The notes beneath the pieces are model-generated. The model was not told the DNA's origin, ran no database searches, and saw only the letters and a program-made list of their open reading frames with translations. The position numbers and the translations under genes are program-made. This document shows, in pieces, positions 53,964-62,465 of a DNA stretch of 64,000 nucleotides. Numbering within the stretch: the stretch's first letter is position 1; the number at the start of each line of letters is the position of its first letter. Origin of the DNA: Xanthobacteraceae bacterium 501b (lineage in GTDB: Bacteria; Pseudomonadota; Alphaproteobacteria; Rhizobiales; Xanthobacteraceae); NCBI GenBank assembly GCA_000378025.1, contig KB899087.1, forward strand, positions 1,922,001 through 1,986,000. The letters are read 5' to 3'.

Positions 53964-55352
53964 ATGACCAAGCTGATGGCGCTCGGCGCCTTCCTCTACC
54001 CCACCGGCCACCACGCCGCCGCCTGGCGCCACCCGCAGGCGCAGGCCGATGCCGGCATCAACTTCAAGCATTACGCCGAGGTCGCGCGGGCGGCCGAGGC
54101 GGCCAAGTTCGATATGCTGTTCCTGGCCGACAGCGCCGGCGCGCGCGGCGAGGACTGGGGCGCGCTGGCGCGCTTCTCCACCCATTATGTCGCGCAGTTC
54201 GAGCCGCTGACGTTGCTCGGCGCGCTGGCCGCCGTCACCGAGCGCATCGGCCTCGTGGCGACCGCCTCGACCACCTATAACGAGCCCTACACGCTGGCCC
54301 GCAAATTCGCCTCCATCGACCATATCAGCGGCGGGCGCGCCGGCTGGAACCTCGTCACCTCGGGCAATGAGGGCGAGGCCTTTAATTTCGGCCGCGACCA
54401 CCACCCCCCGCATGATGAGCGCTACCGCCGCGCCACCGAATTCCTCGCCGTCACCGAGGGGCTATGGGACAGCTGGGAGGATGACGCCTTCGTCCGCGAC
54501 AAGGACAGCGGCGTCTTCTTCGATCCCGACAAGGTCTACAGCCTCGATCATCGCGGCGAGTATTTTGGCGTGCGTGGGCCGCTTAACATTCCGCGCTCGC
54601 CGCAGGGTTGGCCGGTACTGGTGCAGGCCGGCTCGTCTGAGGCTGGCAAGGCTCTGGCCGGCGCCTCGGCCGAAGTCGTCTTCACCGCGCAGCAAACCCT
54701 TGCCGACGCGCAGGCGTTCTACCGCGACGTGAAGGCCCGCGCCGTCGCTGCGGGTCGCTCCCCGGACGACGTCAAGATCATGCCGGGCATCTTCCCGGTG
54801 GTCGGCCGCACCGAGGCGGAGGCACAGGCGAAGTTCGAGGAACTGCAGAACCTCATCCACCCGGATGTGGCGCTTTCCATCCTTGAGCATCGCCTCGGAA
54901 TTCCGCTGCGCCATCTGCCGCTCGATGGCCCGCTGCCCACCGACATTCCAGTCACCAATGCCGCGCAGAGCCGGCAGGTGCTGCTGCTGGAGCTCGCCCA
55001 GCGCGAAGGGCTGTCGATCCTGCAGCTCGGCCTGCGTGTCGCTGGCGCGCGCGGCCACTGGCAGGTGATCGGCACGCCGGAGCAGATCGTCGACAAGATG
55101 GAGGAGCGCTTCCTCAACGAGGGCGCCGACGGCTTCAACGTCATGCCGCCCTATCTGCCCGGCGGCCTCACCGACTTCATCGAACTGGTACTGCCCGAAC
55201 TGCGCCGCCGCGGCCTGTTCCGCACCGACTATGAGGGCCGGACCCTGCGCGAGCATCTCGGTCTCAAGCGCCCTGCCCGTCACCACAAGCACACCAAGGC
55301 GATCGACGCGGCGGCCGAGCACACGGCCGCGAAAACCTCCGCTGCCGCCTGA
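53964..55352 (+). CDS. NtaA/SnaA/DszA-family flavin-dependent monooxygenase (2)
   Basis: A 462-residue paralogue of the enzyme at 48 kb. Corresponding segments are 'FDMLFLADSAGARG', 'TYNEPYTLARKFASIDHISG', 'GRAGWNLVTSGNEGE' and 'RSPQGWPVLVQAGSSEAGKA'. An Ala/His-rich tail of about 25 residues follows the conserved 'GRTLREHLGL'. Two such enzymes in one operon suggest two sequential oxidations or two substrates. A flavin reductase is not encoded here; SsuE could serve. Confidence 0.86.
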   Translation: MTKLMALGAFLYPTGHHAAAWRHPQAQADAGINFKHYAEVARAAEAAKFDMLFLADSAGARGEDWGALARFSTHYVAQFEPLTLLGALAAVTERIGLVATASTTYNEPYTLARKFASIDHISGGRAGWNLVTSGNEGEAFNFGRDHHPPHDERYRRATEFLAVTEGLWDSWEDDAFVRDKDSGVFFDPDKVYSLDHRGEYFGVRGPLNIPRSPQGWPVLVQAGSSEAGKALAGASAEVVFTAQQTLADAQAFYRDVKARAVAAGRSPDDVKIMPGIFPVVGRTEAEAQAKFEELQNLIHPDVALSILEHRLGIPLRHLPLDGPLPTDIPVTNAAQSRQVLLLELAQREGLSILQLGLRVAGARGHWQVIGTPEQIVDKMEERFLNEGADGFNVMPPYLPGGLTDFIELVLPELRRRGLFRTDYEGRTLREHLGLKRPARHHKHTKAIDAAAEHTAAKTSAAA

Positions 55353-55375
55353 CCCTTTGCCCCCTGGAGACTGAC

Positions 55376-56449
55376 ATGACCCTCAATAAGAGAACCCTGC
55401 TGAAGGGCGCAGCCGCCGCGCTGCTGGTCGCGGGCTCGCTCGCCACCTCGTTCGCCCCCGCCCGCGCCGACACGCTCCCCGAACGCTTCAAGGATCTCTA
55501 CGAGGCCGCGAAGAAGGAAGGCCAAGTGGTGTTCTACACCTCCTACCGCCAGGAAACGAGTACGGCGGTGCTGGAGTTCTGGCGCAAGACCTTTCCCGAT
55601 GTGAAACTCAATATCGTGCAGAAGCAGACGCTCGACCTGATCCCCACCATCGAGGCGGAGAAGGCGGCCGGCCGCACCAACCCGGATGTGGTGTTCATCA
55701 GCCAGCGCTTCATTCTCGACGACTGGAAGAAGCGCGGCTATCTCGTGCCCTACAAGGTGCGCGACTTCGACAAGATCGGCGGCAACTACAGGGATGCCGA
55801 AGGCACCTACCTCGCCACCGCCGCTGCGCTGCTCTCGGCCGCCTACAACCCCAAGGCCTTCCCCGACACATCGGTGCTGCCGAAAAAGATCGCCGACTTC
55901 CTCGACCCGAAGTGGAAGGGCAAGATCGTGTTCTCCGATCCGCGCTCGGCCGCCTCGCAGCTCACCTGGTTCCAGACGCTCCTGGCCCACAAGATCATCA
56001 ATTGGGACACCATCAAGGGGTTCGCCAAGCAGGACTTCCTGTTGACGCGCGGCAATGCGGAATCGGTCCGGCTGCTGGTTGCCGGCGAGCGTGACCTGTC
56101 GCCGCTGATCTCGTCGCAGAACGTCATCACCGCCAAGGAGCGCGGCCAAAGCATAGAGGCCTATATCCTCGAGGATGGCGTTGTCACCAACGAGAACTAC
56201 CTCGCCATCTTCAAGGGCGGCCCGAACCCCACGGCCGCCAAGCTGCTGGAAGAAGTGCTGACCAGCGCCGAAGGGCAGGAGCTCGTCGCCAATGCCGGCT
56301 CCTACATCCCGACCCACCCCGACGCGAAGACGCCGGAAGGCCTGCCCAAGCTCGCCGACCTGAAGATCATCGTCTCGGACCAGGATATCGGCGGCGAGGC
56401 CTCGACGAAGTTCCTCGAGCAGTTCGACGCGGTCTTTAACCGCCAGTGA
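55376..56449 (+). CDS. ABC transporter binding protein, Fe(III)/FbpA type
   Basis: A 357-residue receptor with a signal peptide ('LLKGAAAALLVAGSLATSFA', cleavage ARA-D). The fold family is shown by 'EGQVVFYTSYRQETSTAVLE', 'KWKGKIVFSDPRSAASQL' and 'DGVVTNENYLAIFKGGPNPT'. It completes the ATPase-permease pair encoded earlier. The usual FbpA tyrosine pair for iron is not obvious, so the ligand may be an organic compound. A strong terminator follows. Confidence 0.82.
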   Translation: MTLNKRTLLKGAAAALLVAGSLATSFAPARADTLPERFKDLYEAAKKEGQVVFYTSYRQETSTAVLEFWRKTFPDVKLNIVQKQTLDLIPTIEAEKAAGRTNPDVVFISQRFILDDWKKRGYLVPYKVRDFDKIGGNYRDAEGTYLATAAALLSAAYNPKAFPDTSVLPKKIADFLDPKWKGKIVFSDPRSAASQLTWFQTLLAHKIINWDTIKGFAKQDFLLTRGNAESVRLLVAGERDLSPLISSQNVITAKERGQSIEAYILEDGVVTNENYLAIFKGGPNPTAAKLLEEVLTSAEGQELVANAGSYIPTHPDAKTPEGLPKLADLKIIVSDQDIGGEASTKFLEQFDAVFNRQ

Positions 56450-56457
56450 CCACCCCA

Positions 56458-56487
56458 GGCCCTTCCGCAGGCCGGAAGGGCCTTTTT
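56458..56487 (+). terminator. Rho-independent terminator after the binding-protein gene
   Basis: Perfect 10-bp stem GGCCCTTCCG / CGGAAGGGCC, 5-base loop, then TTTTT. It starts 8 bases after the stop codon. It probably attenuates rather than fully stops transcription into the rhodanese gene. Confidence 0.85.
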
Positions 56488-56507
56488 CCTGACAGGTCGA
56501 GAATACG

Positions 56508-58103
56508 ATGAGCGCCCATTTCCCCCGCATCGACGCGGCCGCCCTCCACGCCACCCTTCTGGGCGACACCGAGATCGCCCTGCTCGACATACGCGAGGAA
56601 GGCGTGTTCGCTCGCGCGCACATCCTCACCGCCTCGAACGCGCCCCTCTCCCGCCTCGAGCGCATGGTGCCGGCGCTGGTGCCGCGCCGGGCCACGCCTC
56701 TCGTTCTGGTGGATGATGAGGAGACGCTCGCGGCCTGTGCTGCCGAGATCCTCTGCGGCCATGGCTACGAGGACGTCTCCATCCTGCGCGGCGGCGTGCC
56801 GGCATGGAAGGCCGCCGGCTTCGAGCTGTTCGCCGGCGTCTATGTGCCGAGCAAGGCCTTCGCCGAGTTCGTGGAAGTGGAATACGGCACCCCACATATC
56901 GACGCGCACGACCTGCAGGCCCGCCGCGCCGCCGGCGAGGACATCGTGCTGCTCGATAGCCGGCCTTATGACGAGTACAACTGGATCAGCATCCCCGGCG
57001 CCATCAATTGTCCCGGCGCCGAGCTGGTGCTGCGCGCCCGCGAGGTCATTGCGTCCGACGAGACGCTCGTGGTGGTGAATTGCGGCGGACGCACCCGCTC
57101 GATCATCGGCGCGCAGATCTTGATCGACGCCAGCCTGCCCAACCGCGTGGTGTCCCTCAAGGACGGCACACAGGGCTGGCATCTGGCGGGCCTCGAAGTC
57201 GGGCGCGGCCAGGACCAGATCGCACCAAAGCCCTCTCCCAAGACCCGCGACTGGGCACGCAAGGCCGCCGAGGCTCTGGCCACGCGCCTCAACGTGCCGA
57301 CCATCGGCGCGGCGACGCTCGCCCGCTTCGAGGCGGAGCGCGACGACATCACGCTTTACCGCTTCGACGTGCGCGGCACCGAAGAACACCGCCACGGCCA
57401 TCGCCCGGGCTTCCTCTCGGCGCCCGGCGGGCAGCTGGTGCAGGCCACCGACACCTATATCGCCGTGCGCGCGGCGCGCATTGTGCTGGCCGACAGCGAT
57501 GGCGTGCGGGCCCGCACCACGGCGGCATGGCTCGCACGGCTCGGCTTCCGCAATGTCTATGTGCTTGACGAGAACGCCCCCGCGGGCCGCGTCGAGACCG
57601 GCACCTCGGCGGAGATCATTCTCGGCCTTGATGGAGCCAGCGCCGAGACCGTCACCGCCGCCGAGCTCTCCGCGCTTCTGGCGCAGGGCGACATCATTGT
57701 GGTGGACCTCGCCACCAGCCGGCAGTACCGCACCGGCCACATTCCCGGCGCCTGGTTCGCCGTGCGCGGCCGGTTGGCGACGGATGCGTCGAAGCTGCCC
57801 GCAGCAAAGCTCTACGTCGTCACCTCGCCCGACGAGGTGATCGCGCGCCTCGCGGTGGCCGAGCTGGCGCAGGCGACCGGTGCCGTGGTGAAGCTGCTGG
57901 CCGGTGGCACCGACGCCTGGAGCACGGCCGGCCTTCCGCTGGAGACCACGCCGGAGAACCTCGCCTCCCGAACCGATGACGTGCTGCTCAAATCCTTCGA
58001 GCGCCGCGAAGACCGTGAGGCGGCGATGCGGGAATATCTGCAGTGGGAACTCGACCTGGTCGAACAAGTGCGCCGCGACGGCACGCTGCAGTTCCGCCTC
58101 TGA
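56508..58103 (+). CDS. Four-domain rhodanese-like sulfurtransferase with a single active cysteine
   Basis: A 531-residue cytoplasmic protein made of four rhodanese folds (about 1-112, 125-235, 262-375 and 378-485). Only domain 2 has an active-site Cys: Cys192 in 'NCGGRTRS', a six-residue loop of the CxxxxR type. At the same place domain 1 has 'VDDEETLA', domain 3 'LADSDGVRA' and domain 4 'VTSPDEVIA', so these are probably inactive and structural. A helical tail of about 45 residues follows. It likely accepts sulfane sulfur released by the pathway. The ATG lies 20 bases after the terminator's T-tract. Confidence 0.85.
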   Translation: MSAHFPRIDAAALHATLLGDTEIALLDIREEGVFARAHILTASNAPLSRLERMVPALVPRRATPLVLVDDEETLAACAAEILCGHGYEDVSILRGGVPAWKAAGFELFAGVYVPSKAFAEFVEVEYGTPHIDAHDLQARRAAGEDIVLLDSRPYDEYNWISIPGAINCPGAELVLRAREVIASDETLVVVNCGGRTRSIIGAQILIDASLPNRVVSLKDGTQGWHLAGLEVGRGQDQIAPKPSPKTRDWARKAAEALATRLNVPTIGAATLARFEAERDDITLYRFDVRGTEEHRHGHRPGFLSAPGGQLVQATDTYIAVRAARIVLADSDGVRARTTAAWLARLGFRNVYVLDENAPAGRVETGTSAEIILGLDGASAETVTAAELSALLAQGDIIVVDLATSRQYRTGHIPGAWFAVRGRLATDASKLPAAKLYVVTSPDEVIARLAVAELAQATGAVVKLLAGGTDAWSTAGLPLETTPENLASRTDDVLLKSFERREDREAAMREYLQWELDLVEQVRRDGTLQFRL

Positions 58104-58651
58104 CATTAACGAGCATCGGTAGAGATATGAGTTCGCATCAGCAAAAGCCCCTTCAAGGCAAGGTCGCCCTCGTCACCGGCTCGGCCCGCCGCATCGGCCG
58201 CGAAAGCGCGCGGCTGCTGGCGTCAGAGGGTGCCCATGTCGTGGTCCACGCCAAGACGTCCAGGGACGAAATCGAGGCGGTGGCCGACGAGATCCGCGCG
58301 GTCGGGGGCAGCGCCAGCACGGCGCTCGCCGACATCACCGATGAGTCGCAGGCGCAGGGCCTCGTCGACGAAATCGTCGCGGCCCATGGCCGTCTGGATA
58401 TCCTCGTCAACAACGCCGCCATCCGGCGCGAGACGCCGTTCGCGCAGATCAGCCTGGCCGCGTGGCGCGAGATCAATGCGGTGATCGTCGAGGGCGCCTT
58501 CCTCGTCACCCGTGCCGCGATCCCGCACATGGTTCGCCACGGCTTCGGCCGCATCGTCACCATTGGCGGCGTCAGTGCGCATTCCGGCGTGTTCCACCGC
58601 GTCCATGTCGCTACCGCCAAGGCGGCACTGGTCGGCTTCACCAAGGCGCTA

Positions 58652-59703
58652 GAGCATCTTCGATGAACGCAGAGTCGGTTTGAGGATTCCCGGGTCGTTC
58701 GCTGTCTGATTCATTGCTGCTGGTGATTTGCCAGGAGGTGATGATGACGAGGAGCCTGAGTGGCGACCTTCGCGGTCGGTTGATTGCGGCGATCGAAGAC
58801 GGGGCTTCAACGCGGGAGGCAGCGCGTCGCTTCTCGATCGGGATCTCGACGGCCGGGGCTTGGTATCGCCGCTATCGCGAGACCGGCGAGATGGAAGCGC
58901 GCAAGCAGGGCCAGCCGTCGCGCTCGAAGCTCGATGCACATGAGGCCTTCATTCTCGGCCTCATCGAGGAGGTGCCGGACATCACGCTGGCCGAGATCGG
59001 GGAGCGCCTTGCAGCCGAGCGCGGCGTGCGGGCCGCCCCCTCGACGGTGTGGCTGTTCCTCGACCGGCGCGACATCACGTTCAAAAAAAGACGGCGCACG
59101 CCGCCGAGCAGCAGCGCCCCGATGTCCTGCGCCGCCGCATAGCCTGGTTTGACGGCCAACTTGACCTCGACCCCGCGAGGCTGATCTTCATCGATGAGAC
59201 CGCGGCATCCACGAAGATGGCCCGCTTGCGCGGCAGGGCGCCATGCGGCGAGCGATGCCGGGCGGCCGTTCCACACGGCCATTGGAAGACGACCACCTTT
59301 ACCGCCGGCCTGCGACTGGACGGCATGACGGCGCCGATGCTGCTCGACGGACCGATGAACGGTCCGGCCTTCCTGGCCTATGCAGAGCAAGTGCTCGCGC
59401 CCGAGCTTCGCCCCGGCGACATCGTGGTCATGGACAATCTGCCCGCTCACAGGATCAGCGGCGTGCGCGAGGCCATCGAGAAGGTCGGCGCGCGGCTCCT
59501 GTTCCTGCCGCCCTACTCGCCAGACTTCAACCCCATCGAGATGGCCTTCTCGAAGCTCAAGGCCCTGCTCAGAAAGGCCGCAGCCCGAACCATCGACGAA
59601 CTATGGTCCGTCGTCGCCGATTGCCTCTCCGCTTTCACGCCAGAGGAATGTCGGCACTATTTCGACGCTGCCGGATATGACCCGGATTAAGTCGAATCTG
59701 CTC
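58652..59703 (+). mobile_element. IS630-family element with TA target duplication
   Basis: 1052 bp bounded by TA at 58650-58651 and 59704-59705. Its ends start GAGCATCTTCGA and (complement) GAGCAGATTCGA. The element carries one transposase in two frames. TA duplication and these termini are standard for IS630/Tc1-mariner. The clean target site implies a recent insertion. Confidence 0.92.
58744..59690 (+). CDS. IS630-family transposase (programmed frameshift)
   Basis: The first frame (58744-59142) holds the HTH ('[20 protein letters not shown]' and '[20 protein letters not shown]'). The second frame (to 59690) holds the DDE domain ('[20 protein letters not shown]', '[20 protein letters not shown]' and '[20 protein letters not shown]'). 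The frames join at seven A residues (59083-59089) where a -1 slip gives the full protein of about 315 residues. AGGAGG precedes the start. Catalytic Asp, Asp and Glu are all present, so probably active. Confidence 0.88.
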
Positions 59704-59945
59704 TAGCGGTTGAATTCGGCGAACATGGCATCACCGCCAATCTCGTCGTCCCGGGGCGCATCGGCGGCAACCGCTCGGCGACCTCGGGCGCCGGCGGCGC
59801 GTTTCCGGGCGGTGGTCATCTGCTGGTCGGGCATGAAGGCGAGCCGCGCAACGTCGCCGAGTTCGTGCGCATCCTCGCTCTGCCGGCCGGTAGCTTTACA
59901 AGCGGCCAGACCATCCATGTGAACGGCGGAATGTACCTGCCCTAG

Positions 59946-60306
59946 GTGTTCGGTCCCGGCATTTGATGGATCGGATCGAGCGTGAATCGTTCCGGCTCTG
60001 AAGTCCGGCGCGCTGACGTTACGTAGCCGTTGCGCACCGCCTTCTCTCTCACCCCCGGGTCACTCCGGGGGTTTTCTTTTGAGCGTCTTCCTGAGCCAGC
60101 CAAGTGCTCGGCTTCTTGAGCGAACGTCGTGCGACGGAAAGTGCGCAACCGCATGACGAATTTTGTTAAACATAATACATATCAATACTTTAGAGAGAAA
60201 TGTGAGCGAGATTCAGTGACGCGCAAAGGCAACGGCGCTGAAATAGGAACGGCCAGGGTCAGTCCCGGCCGTTTTCATGTGAGACGGCAACGGCACGGCA
60301 GCAACG
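59946..60306. other. Intergenic region with two hairpins
   Basis: No gene is supported. It contains the terminator at 60052-60080, an AT-rich promoter-like patch (60160-60205, including TTGTTAAACATAATACAT) and a second hairpin at 60248-60273 (AACGGCC / GGCCGTT, inner GGG/CCC) followed by TT and CAT. The promoter-like patch and hairpin together could encode a small RNA of about 80-100 nt, but this is speculative. Confidence 0.35.
60052..60080 (+). terminator. Rho-independent terminator after the SDR locus
   Basis: Stem CCCCCGG / CCGGGGG with loop GTCACT, then TTTTCTTTT. It ends the long plus-strand operon that starts near 47.1 kb. Confidence 0.85.
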
Positions 60307-60840
60307 ATGATTCCCACCCTCACCACCGCCCGCCTCACCTTGCGTCCGCACCAGGCCGAGGATTTCGAGGCCTATGCGGCTATGTGGGCGGAGCCGGCGG
60401 TGGTGCGGTTCATCGGCGGCGTGCCGTTCACCCGCGAGGCGGCGTGGAGCCGCTTCCTGCGCCATCCCGGCCTGTGGGCGTTTCTCGGCTTCGGCGCCTT
60501 CGCGGTGGAGGAGCGCGCCAGCGGCGCCTTCATCGGCGAGGCCGGCTTTCATGATTTCCGCCGCGCCCTCACCCCTTCCATCGAGGGGACGATGGAGGCG
60601 GGCTGGGTGTTCTCAGGCGCGGCGCAGGGCAAGGGCTATGCGCGGGAGGCGATGGCCGCCGCGCTCGGCTGGGCGGACGCGCACCGGCCCGGCGCGCGCA
60701 TCACCTGCATGATCCAGCCCGCCCATGCCGCCTCGCTGCATGTGGCCGGCAAGCTCGGCTTCGTGCCGCTGGCCGATGGGCTGTATAATGGCCAGCCGAT
60801 GGCGCTGCTGGAACGTCGGCGCGCGACCGGCGCCGCCTGA
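60307..60840 (+). CDS. GNAT-family N-acetyltransferase (RimJ/RimL type)
   Basis: A 177-residue acetyltransferase. It opens with 'TTARLTLRPHQAEDFEAYAA', typical of the RimJ/L branch, and has the acetyl-CoA pyrophosphate loop around 'GAAQGKGYAREAMAAALGWA'. Substrate unknown. A single-gene unit preceded by the 60.25-kb hairpin. Confidence 0.87.
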   Translation: MIPTLTTARLTLRPHQAEDFEAYAAMWAEPAVVRFIGGVPFTREAAWSRFLRHPGLWAFLGFGAFAVEERASGAFIGEAGFHDFRRALTPSIEGTMEAGWVFSGAAQGKGYAREAMAAALGWADAHRPGARITCMIQPAHAASLHVAGKLGFVPLADGLYNGQPMALLERRRATGAA

Positions 60841-60903
60841 GCGGCAGAGCTACCGCGACGTCTTGCCAAACTCAAAGCAAAGCCGCCCGCGAATCGAAGG
60901 CGC

Positions 60904-60941
60904 AAAAAGAAAGCCGCCGGCCCGGCGGGACCAGCGGCTTT
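60904..60941 (-). terminator. Terminator of the first cold-shock gene
   Basis: On the minus strand, AAAGCCGC and GCGGCTTT form a stem around a 16-base loop, followed by CTTTTTG. It lies 42 bases after the cold-shock stop codon. Confidence 0.7.
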
Positions 60942-60982
60942 CCCTTGTTTACGCAAAAGCCGGCACCAGGGCCGGCCTGCGA

Positions 60983-61198
60983 TCAGCCGACGCGGAGATT
61001 GACCGCCGAGGTCTTGCCGGAGCGCTGATCGGTCTGCAGCTCGAAGGACACCTTCTCGCCGTCACGCAGGCCCTGCAGGCCCGAACGCTGAACTGCGCTG
61101 ATGTGGACGAAAACGTCCTTGCCAGCGCCATCGGGCTGAATGAAGCCGTAGCCCTTCTGATCGTTGAACCACTTAACGGTGCCGGTCTGGGTAGACAT
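60983..61198 (-). CDS. cspA: Cold-shock protein (CspA family) 1
   Basis: A 71-residue single-stranded nucleic-acid-binding protein with RNP1 'KGYGFIQP' and RNP2 'DVFVHISAV'. It starts MSTQTGTVKWFNDQ. The upstream gap of 275 bases before the second copy may include a cold-responsive 5' leader. About 85% identical by eye to its neighbour, so a tandem duplication. Confidence 0.95.
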   Translation of the reverse strand: MSTQTGTVKWFNDQKGYGFIQPDGAGKDVFVHISAVQRSGLQGLRDGEKVSFELQTDQRSGKTSAVNLRVG

Positions 61199-61473
61199 TA
61201 GGATAGTCTCACGTATCGAGGTTGCACATCCGGCGCAGGCACGGCCCCGCCGCTGGGTCGAATTTGGAAGAAAAGCTGAACGTGCACCCGCAGGTGTAAC
61301 GGCCCAGAGTCCAGCCAAAGTCTGCGCGAGAGACTACCGCGAATGGCCGTGTTTGCAAGAGGCGCGGGCGGTAGAAGCAGTGCTTCCGCGGCCGAAATGT
61401 CGTCGCTCCAAGGAACGACGACATTGTATTGAATCTAACCGGACTAAACCGTCCGATTCAAAGCCGCGCCGCG

Positions 61474-61686
61474 TCAGAGCGGACGCAGATCAACCGCCGA
61501 GGTCTTGCCCGAGCGCTGGTCCGTCTGCAACTCGAAGGAGATCTTGTCGCCGTCGCGCAGGCTTTGCAGGCCTGAGCGCTGCACCGCGCTGATGTGGACG
61601 AAAACGTCCTTGCCGCCATTGTCGGGCTGAATGAAGCCGTAGCCCTTCTGCTCGTTGAACCACTTAACCGTGCCGGTATCCGCCAT
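61474..61686 (-). CDS. Cold-shock protein (CspA family) 2
   Basis: A 70-residue paralogue with RNP1 'KGYGFIQP' and RNP2 'DVFVHISAV', starting MADTGTVKWFNEQ and ending 'SAVDLRPL'. It differs from copy 1 mainly in the loop 'PDNGGKD' and near the termini. Transcribed first, towards copy 1, but the 275-base gap suggests separate promoters. Confidence 0.95.
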   Translation of the reverse strand: MADTGTVKWFNEQKGYGFIQPDNGGKDVFVHISAVQRSGLQSLRDGDKISFELQTDQRSGKTSAVDLRPL

Positions 61687-61945
61687 CAGAGACAACCTTC
61701 GAGACCAGTGAGACACCGGCGAACCCCTGCGGGACCCGCCGAATTGCGCCGAGCACCACCAGCCGGCGGCGCCTTGCGGCACCCTCGTCTGACGAATTCG
61801 CGCTGCGGTTAGCTTGGTCAGAAATATGTCATTTCCACGGCAAACGGCGCCACATTTAGGTCATAAAGCAACCGGGAGGTGAAAAAGTGCCGCAGCGTCA
61901 TTTCCCAGACCCACGGGCGGGAACTCTGCCCGCCCCGGCCGGGTG

Positions 61946-62272
61946 TTAATAGCAATAGTTCTTGCTGACCTTGATCACCTGCCCGTTGGGGTAGCGGTAC
62001 AGGCACTTGCCGCCGGACCAGTAGTAATACGACTTGTTCTTGTTCTTTTTCTTGTCGCTCTGGTTGCCGATGATCGCGCCGGCGGTGCCGCCGATTACCG
62101 CCCCCGCCACTGCGCCGCCGGCCTTGCCGGTGGTGGCGCCGCCGATGATGGCGCCAGCCGCGCCGCCGAGGAGCGCGCCGGCCGCCGTGTCATTGGCCCG
62201 CGCCGCGCCGGGGGCAAAGGCGAGAAGGCCGCCGGCGAGCGCCAGCGTCACAAGCGAGAAAAGGGCACGCAT
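61946..62272 (-). CDS. Secreted glycine-zipper protein
   Basis: A 108-residue protein. Signal peptide 'LFSLVTLALAGGLLAFAPG' (cleavage near ARA-N). A glycine zipper follows ('GALLGGAAGAIIGGATTGKA' and 'GAVAGAVIGGTAGAIIGNQS'), then a Lys/Tyr-rich tail with two Cys residues ('GGKCLYRYPNGQVIKVSKNY'). Similar proteins insert in or associate with the outer membrane. The ATG at 62272 gives the best signal peptide. Confidence 0.75.
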   Translation of the reverse strand: MRALFSLVTLALAGGLLAFAPGAARANDTAAGALLGGAAGAIIGGATTGKAGGAVAGAVIGGTAGAIIGNQSDKKKNKNKSYYYWSGGKCLYRYPNGQVIKVSKNYCY

Positions 62273-62465
62273 GGGTAAGATCTCCGCTGGGGCGGTGCCG
62301 CTCGCCGACACCCGCGCAAGGCCCAGGGACACTGACTTAGCGCTGGAAAACGCCCGCGCGAGTCGGTCCCGGACATTGAGGGTATCATAAGGCCACCCCC
62401 GGGCAGAAGCGCGCTCTGGCGCGCGCCTCCGGTCCGTTCGGCCGGAACCCGGGAGCGCGCCGCGC

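Larger units (their letters stand above)
58127..59945 (+). pseudogene. Short-chain dehydrogenase interrupted by an IS630 element
   Basis: The 5' part (58127-58651) encodes the SDR Rossmann start 'GKVALVTGSARRIGRESARL', 'DILVNNAAIRRETPFAQISL' and 'HVATAKAALVGFTKAL', whose Tyr position reads His ('FHRVHVATAKAA'). The 3' part (59704-59945) resumes exactly in frame as 'AVEFGEHGITANLVVPGRIG' and ends 'TSGQTIHVNGGMYLP'. Removing the IS and one TA copy restores an uninterrupted 254-residue SDR. The insertion splits it within helix 5. Confidence 0.92.
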
